Source: Actinomycetota bacterium (lineage in GTDB: Bacteria; Actinomycetota; Actinomycetes; Nanopelagicales; Nanopelagicaceae). Taken from it: a stretch of 9,160 nt of DNA. Within the stretch, counting starts at the first letter, position 1, and the number at the start of each line of letters is the position of its first letter. Shown piece after piece: positions 5,395 through 9,160 of the stretch. The notes beneath the pieces are model-generated. The model had not been told where the DNA came from and ran no database searches. It worked only from the letters and a program-made list of their open reading frames with translations. The stretch spans positions 1 through 9,160 of the forward strand of contig WLCY01000010.1 in assembly GCA_009705075.1 (NCBI GenBank), given 5' to 3'. The translations under genes were made by a program, and so were the position numbers.

Positions 5395-6065
5395 CACGAG
5401 GGCTGCTTTTCTGAAGGAACAAAGCGATCAATTGCAATTATTGCCACAAGCAGTGCTCCTCCAATAAATACCCCGCCGAGTAAATCTGAGAACCAGTGAG
5501 TATTTCTAATGAGAGAGACTATAACGACTGTGAAAGTAATCAATCCGACAATCGGATATAACTTAATTCCCTTGAATGGGGCACGATTTGTATATCTATA
5601 AATTAAGTAAGCGAGCAAGCCCCAGGAAATGAGTGCATTTGATGCATGCCCACTTGGGTAAGACATACCATTCGCATGCAAGACATCGATATAAAGTCTC
5701 GGTTTAGTTCGACCGATAACTATCTTTGTTACTCCGACAACAAGATTAAGCGATAAGAGCGCCAATAGAGATAAGTTTATTGGCCGAAAAGATTTAAACC
5801 GCCAGCTAATGATCCCGGCGCAAATCAACAGGACAGTTGCTGTGAACCAGCGAAGTCCAAGATCATCTAGCCCAATTAGAATATGACCGGCAAGCCCCTT
5901 GAATTGTGGATTCTTCAAATGCAAAATGAAATGATCTAAACGGTAAAGCCAGCCCCGCGTTAGAACTTGTTGGGTGATAAATAGAAAACCTAAAAAGAGC
6001 AATGCTGAAACTCGAAGCGCATGAAACATCTCATCGCGTCGCTTTTCTAAGAGTTCAGATTTCAT
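5394..6065 (-). CDS. PAP2-family membrane phosphatase
   Basis: This is an integral-membrane lipid-phosphatase-type protein of about 223 residues with roughly five or six hydrophobic segments after a charged N-terminus (KSELLEKRRDE). Numbering from the chosen start, the three PAP2 motifs can be located. Motif 1 is KIVIGRTKP (114-122), where the usual Arg-Pro is Lys-Pro. Motif 2 is YPSGH (136-140), with catalytic His 140. Motif 3 is SLIRNTHWFSD (184-194), with His 190 and Asp 194 kept. In motif 3 the usual Ser-Arg-x5-His spacing is not met, because the Arg lies 3 residues before the His instead of 6. Start: ATG at 6065, one base after the glmS stop; a start at 6116 would need a 50-nt overlap with glmS. 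Its place between glmS and acpS suggests a role with envelope lipids, for example undecaprenyl pyrophosphate recycling, but the substrate is unknown and the motif changes could reduce activity. Confidence 0.88.
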   Translation of the reverse strand: MKSELLEKRRDEMFHALRVSALLFLGFLFITQQVLTRGWLYRLDHFILHLKNPQFKGLAGHILIGLDDLGLRWFTATVLLICAGIISWRFKSFRPINLSLLALLSLNLVVGVTKIVIGRTKPRLYIDVLHANGMSYPSGHASNALISWGLLAYLIYRYTNRAPFKGIKLYPIVGLITFTVVIVSLIRNTHWFSDLLGGVFIGGALLVAIIAIDRFVPSEKQPS

Positions 6066-6066
6066 A

Positions 6067-7887
6067 TCATTCAACCGTGACCGATTTTGCCAGATTTCGA
6101 GGTTGATCAACATCATTTCCTCTGGCTACGGCCATCTCATATGCGATTACTTGAAGTGGCACTACAGCTAAAACAGGTTGTAGGAATTCGTGAGTGGTTG
6201 GAATTCGAACCAAGTAATCTGCTGCTTCGAATCCGGAGTCTGCAATTGCAATTACTACGGCTCCTCTGGCCTTTACTTCTTGGATATTTGAAGCCATCTT
6301 CTCGGCTAGAAGCGAACCGGCTGCTGGCATTATGGCAACAACAGGCGTTCCATTCTCAATCAAGGCAATCGGTCCATGTTTCAACTCACCACCAGCAAAT
6401 CCTTCAGCATGCATATATGCCAACTCCTTCAATTTCAAAGCGCCCTCTAGGGCAGTTGGAAATCCAACATGGCGGCCTAAAAATAACATTGATGCGGCAG
6501 AAGTAAATTTCCTGGTCAGTTCGCGAAGCGGCTCTACTGTTTCCAAAACTTGCTCAACTTTCCCAGGTAGCTCTGCTAATTCTGACTCAATCTCTGCGAT
6601 TAATTCTGCCGAAATCGTTCCTCTAATACGGCCCAGATGAAGCCCAATCAAATACATCGCGACCAACTGGGTTTCGAAGGCTTTTGTTGAAGCAACCGCA
6701 ATCTCAGGTCCAGCGTGGGTGTAAAGAACAGCATCCGATTCGCGTGGGATTGTTGAGCCACTTGTATTGCAAACAGCAAAAATTCTTGCACCCTTATTCT
6801 TTGCAAAACGCAAGGCCATCAAAGTATCCATAGTTTCACCCGATTGGGAGATTGGAATTACCAAAGTATTTTTGTCGACGCTTGGATCTCGATACCTATA
6901 TTCTGATGCGAGCTCGACATCAACTGCAATATTTGCCCATTTCTCAATTGCATATTTGCCAACAAGGCCAGCATTAAACGCAGTTCCACAGGCGACAATT
7001 ACAACTTTCTCAATGCCATCTAGATCTATTCCTTTAAGTATTTCGCTGTTAAATCCTTTTATCCGGCCTAGCAGGGTATCTGCGATTGCTTTAGGTTGTT
7101 CGAATATTTCTTTCAGCATGAAATGTTCAAATCCGCCTCTTTCGGCGGCACTGGCATCCCAAGAAATCTCATACTCATTTTGGTTCATTACATTTCCAGC
7201 AAGATCGGTAATCACAATAGTTTCAGCAGTGATATCTGCAACTTCATCCTGGCCTAGCTCCAACGCCCGCTTGGTATATGAAATAAAGGCTGAAACATCG
7301 GAGGCAAGAAAATTCTCACCATTGCCAATGCCAACAACGAGTGGTGAATTTCTACGGGCCCCAACTATGCGCCCAGGTTCGTCGCTATGTATTGCAAGTA
7401 TGGTGAAGGAGCCGCGTAGCTCTTTACAAACCTGGCGCATAGCCGCAGCAAGATCACCCTTGTGCTCCTTGCGGGCGTCACTTAGCAAGTGAGCAACAGA
7501 TTCTGAATCTGTTTCCGAATTAAAGATATGTCCTGCTTCTTCGAGAGATTTTCGCAGTTCTAAATAGTTTTCAATAATTCCATTATGAATTACCGCTAGC
7601 TTTCCCTCGTTATCTAGATGTGGGTGCGCATTTTCATCAGTTGGGCCACCATGTGTAGCCCATCTGGTATGGCCAATTCCGCAATGAGAATTTGGAACTT
7701 TATCTCCCAATATCTCTTCAAGATTTCCTAGCTTGCCGGCACGTTTTTCAATCCACAGCTTCTCACCTGCGGCCGTTACTAGAGCTATACCTGCAGAGTC
7801 ATATCCTCGATATTCAAGTTTCCGTAAACCTTCGAGTAATGGGCTTAGGGCAAGTGCTTTTCCGGTGTAACCAACAATGCCACACAT
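6067..7887 (-). CDS. glmS: Glutamine-fructose-6-phosphate aminotransferase (isomerizing)
   Basis: GlmS makes glucosamine-6-phosphate from fructose-6-phosphate and glutamine, the first committed step to UDP-GlcNAc. It has 606 residues, matching the family (E. coli about 609). The N-terminal glutaminase domain begins MCGIVGY, so Cys 2 becomes the N-terminal nucleophile. It also has RGYDSAGIA (27-35), GHTRWATHG (72-80), HNGIIENY (101-108) and SETDSE (124-129). Two SIS sugar-isomerase domains follow, with CGTAFNAG (300-307), SQSGETMDT (347-355), NTSGSTIPRESD (374-385) and ALKLKELAYMHAEGF (483-497). The C-terminus DQPRNLAKSVTVE carries the conserved Lys (601) near the active site. The ATG is preceded by AAGGAG at 8-nt spacing. 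The gap to glmM is only 22 nt, so there is no room for a glmS ribozyme; regulation is probably through the operon promoter outside the window. Confidence 0.98.
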   Translation of the reverse strand: MCGIVGYTGKALALSPLLEGLRKLEYRGYDSAGIALVTAAGEKLWIEKRAGKLGNLEEILGDKVPNSHCGIGHTRWATHGGPTDENAHPHLDNEGKLAVIHNGIIENYLELRKSLEEAGHIFNSETDSESVAHLLSDARKEHKGDLAAAMRQVCKELRGSFTILAIHSDEPGRIVGARRNSPLVVGIGNGENFLASDVSAFISYTKRALELGQDEVADITAETIVITDLAGNVMNQNEYEISWDASAAERGGFEHFMLKEIFEQPKAIADTLLGRIKGFNSEILKGIDLDGIEKVVIVACGTAFNAGLVGKYAIEKWANIAVDVELASEYRYRDPSVDKNTLVIPISQSGETMDTLMALRFAKNKGARIFAVCNTSGSTIPRESDAVLYTHAGPEIAVASTKAFETQLVAMYLIGLHLGRIRGTISAELIAEIESELAELPGKVEQVLETVEPLRELTRKFTSAASMLFLGRHVGFPTALEGALKLKELAYMHAEGFAGGELKHGPIALIENGTPVVAIMPAAGSLLAEKMASNIQEVKARGAVVIAIADSGFEAADYLVRIPTTHEFLQPVLAVVPLQVIAYEMAVARGNDVDQPRNLAKSVTVE

Positions 7888-7895
7888 AGGAAAGG

Positions 7896-7901
7896 CTCCT
7901 T
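7896..7901 (-). promoter_or_regulatory. Shine-Dalgarno site of glmS
   Basis: The minus strand reads AAGGAG followed by 8 nt and the ATG of glmS at 7887-7885. It fills most of the 22-nt gap after the glmM stop codon. This strong site lets glmS start independently of glmM translation, unlike most later genes in the block, which start by overlap. Confidence 0.85.
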
Positions 7902-7909
7902 AAAAAATA

Positions 7910-9160
7910 TTACGCGAGTTCTAATCTTACTAGCGCTGCAAGTTTCTGTGCGATTTCCTCGGCGAGGATCTGACTCTCGGCCTCAACCATCACACGAACA
8001 AGCGGTTCTGTACCAGATGCACGCACCAAGATTCGACCTGATGTTCCAAGTTTTGATTCATATTCACTAATTGCAATTGCAAGTGCTTTAGAAGTCGCCA
8101 GTTTAGATTTATCGACGTCCTCAATATTAATTAAAGTTTGTGGAAAGCGTTCCATAACTTCTGCCAGATTAGCCAGAGATTTCTTACTGCTCGCCATGAC
8201 TGACATCAGTTGCAGCGCAGTTAATAAACCATCTCCAGTATTTGCCAGATCTCGCATAATTATGTGGCCGGATTGTTCACCACCAAGTTTGTGACCATTA
8301 GCCAACATATTTTCTAAGACATAGCGATCGCCTACTGGAGTTTTCTCAAAGGAGATTCCTGCCTCACTCATCGCTTTAATGAACCCAAGATTTGTCATCA
8401 CCGTTCCAACAACTGTTGGAACTCTCCACTCCTTAGCCAAAATTGCGAGAATAAAGTCGCCATCAATCACCTTCCCTGATGCGTCGATAGCTAATGCACG
8501 ATCGGCATCCCCATCATGAGCAATACCTAAATCCGCCCCGTTCTTCTTCACTTCTGAGATTAAATTCGCTAGATGTGTCGAGCCACAATTTTCATTAATG
8601 TTTAGGCCATTTGGCTGATTGGAAATCGCAATCACTTCTGCACCAGCTCGCGCATAAACTTCTGGAGCAACTTCAGATGCTGCGCCGTTTGCGCAATCAA
8701 CTACAACCTTTATCCCTGAAAGGTTAACTTTTAAGGTCGATAGCAAGTGGTAGATATATCGTTCGCTCGCAGACTCATCAAAGATTACGCGTCCAACCTC
8801 ACGGCCTATCGGACGATCCCAAGGTTCATTTAAGCGAGCTTCGATAGCAGCTTCTAAGGCATCGTCTAACTTGCCGCCACCTTTTGCAAAGAACTTAATT
8901 CCGTTATCTGGCATTGGATTGTGCGAAGCGCTAATCATTACACCAAGATCCGCGCCGGTTGATGCGACTAAATGTGCGATTGCCGGAGTTGGAAGTACTC
9001 CTACTTTGTAAACATCTACGCCCGCACTTGCAAGGCCAGCAACAATTGCAGCTTCCAGAAATTCACCAGATGCTCGAGAGTCTTGCCCAACAATTGCTTT
9101 GGGACGATTCTTTGAAATTGCGCCGACTTCAGCTAAAACATGTGCAGCAGCAACAGCTAA
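7910..9160 (-). CDS. glmM: Phosphoglucosamine mutase, 5' end cut off by window
   Basis: GlmM converts glucosamine-6-phosphate to glucosamine-1-phosphate, the step after GlmS. The frame stays open from the window edge at 9160 to the stop at 7910, giving 416 residues. The family is about 445-450 long, so roughly 30-35 N-terminal residues, including the start, are missing. Numbering from the edge, GQDSRASGE (about 23-31) is the usual early segment. GADLGVMISASHNP (69-82) holds the phosphoserine loop (Ser 79), HDGDADR (215-221) binds Mg, GGEQSGH (293-299) is the sugar-binding loop, and RASGTEPLVRVM (380-391) is the C-terminal phosphate-binding loop. An internal ATG at 8938 lies inside the active-site loop and cannot be the true start. 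Gene order glmM-glmS puts two consecutive pathway steps in one transcript. Confidence 0.97.
   Translation of the reverse strand, partial: LAVAAAHVLAEVGAISKNRPKAIVGQDSRASGEFLEAAIVAGLASAGVDVYKVGVLPTPAIAHLVASTGADLGVMISASHNPMPDNGIKFFAKGGGKLDDALEAAIEARLNEPWDRPIGREVGRVIFDESASERYIYHLLSTLKVNLSGIKVVVDCANGAASEVAPEVYARAGAEVIAISNQPNGLNINENCGSTHLANLISEVKKNGADLGIAHDGDADRALAIDASGKVIDGDFILAILAKEWRVPTVVGTVMTNLGFIKAMSEAGISFEKTPVGDRYVLENMLANGHKLGGEQSGHIIMRDLANTGDGLLTALQLMSVMASSKKSLANLAEVMERFPQTLINIEDVDKSKLATSKALAIAISEYESKLGTSGRILVRASGTEPLVRVMVEAESQILAEEIAQKLAALVRLELA

Noticed and set aside
6066..6116. A longer PAP2 protein starting at 6116
   Set aside because: It would need a 50-nt overlap with glmS, over the conserved GlmS C-terminus. 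The ATG at 6065, one base after the glmS stop, fits the spacing of all other junctions.
6767..7492. A 241-codon open frame on the plus strand
   Set aside because: It lies wholly antisense to glmS, which has every expected family motif in the minus frame. The plus-strand translation is low in recognisable structure and has no ribosome site of note.
7888..7909. A glmS ribozyme, terminator or attenuator between glmM and glmS
   Set aside because: The gap is only 22 nt. The near-palindrome AAGG-AG-CCTT has a 2-nt loop and is simply the Shine-Dalgarno site; the T-run lies on its wrong side for a terminator.
7910..8938. A shorter GlmM starting at the ATG at 8938
   Set aside because: That ATG is inside the conserved active-site serine loop. 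The same frame continues upstream to the window edge with typical GlmM sequence.
1..9160. Mobile elements, CRISPR arrays, tRNA or rRNA genes, prophage or defence genes
   Set aside because: No transposase-like or phage-like frame, no regularly spaced repeats and no tRNA-like cloverleaf was seen. Genes are tightly packed housekeeping and transport genes on one strand.

Overview
The window is a compact, single-strand gene block from a bacterium. Ten genes all run right to left on the minus strand. The protein set and the order glmM, glmS, acpS, alr resemble the cell-wall and precursor cluster of Actinobacteria. Base composition is only a little above 40% G+C by eye, and most junctions are 1-4 nt overlaps. 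Together these suggest a streamlined low-GC actinobacterium, such as the freshwater acI lineage (Nanopelagicales, 'Ca. Planktophila'-like). This placement is inferred from gene order and composition, not from a marker gene.

Reading in the direction of transcription, the right half (9160 to 3950) holds cell-envelope precursor genes. These are glmM (5' end cut by the window edge), glmS, a PAP2-family membrane phosphatase, acpS and alr. GlmS and GlmM make glucosamine-6-phosphate and then glucosamine-1-phosphate for UDP-GlcNAc. Alr makes D-alanine for the peptide stem. AcpS charges acyl carrier protein for lipid synthesis. The PAP2 protein is a plausible lipid-pyrophosphate phosphatase, possibly for the undecaprenyl carrier.

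The left half (3953 to 1) encodes a branched-chain amino acid/amide-type (HAAT family) ABC importer. It has two ATPases (LivG-like, LivF-like), two permeases (LivH-like, LivM-like) and, after a 184-nt gap, the start of a type 1 periplasmic-binding-fold substrate-binding protein (3' end cut by the window edge). LivG overlaps alr by 4 nt, so the importer is fused to the cell-wall operon with no visible terminator or promoter between them.

The only sizeable non-coding stretch is 347-530. It contains a 6-bp hairpin just after livM, a candidate extended -10 promoter for the binding-protein gene, and a nested set of inverted repeats (366-466) that would form a closed, branched 5' leader just before the start codon. 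No RNA genes, mobile elements, CRISPR arrays or phage genes were seen. The window is mostly ordinary housekeeping. The most unusual points are the degenerate ABC signature in LivG, the binding protein without a lipobox, the structured leader, and the coupling of alr to an importer.
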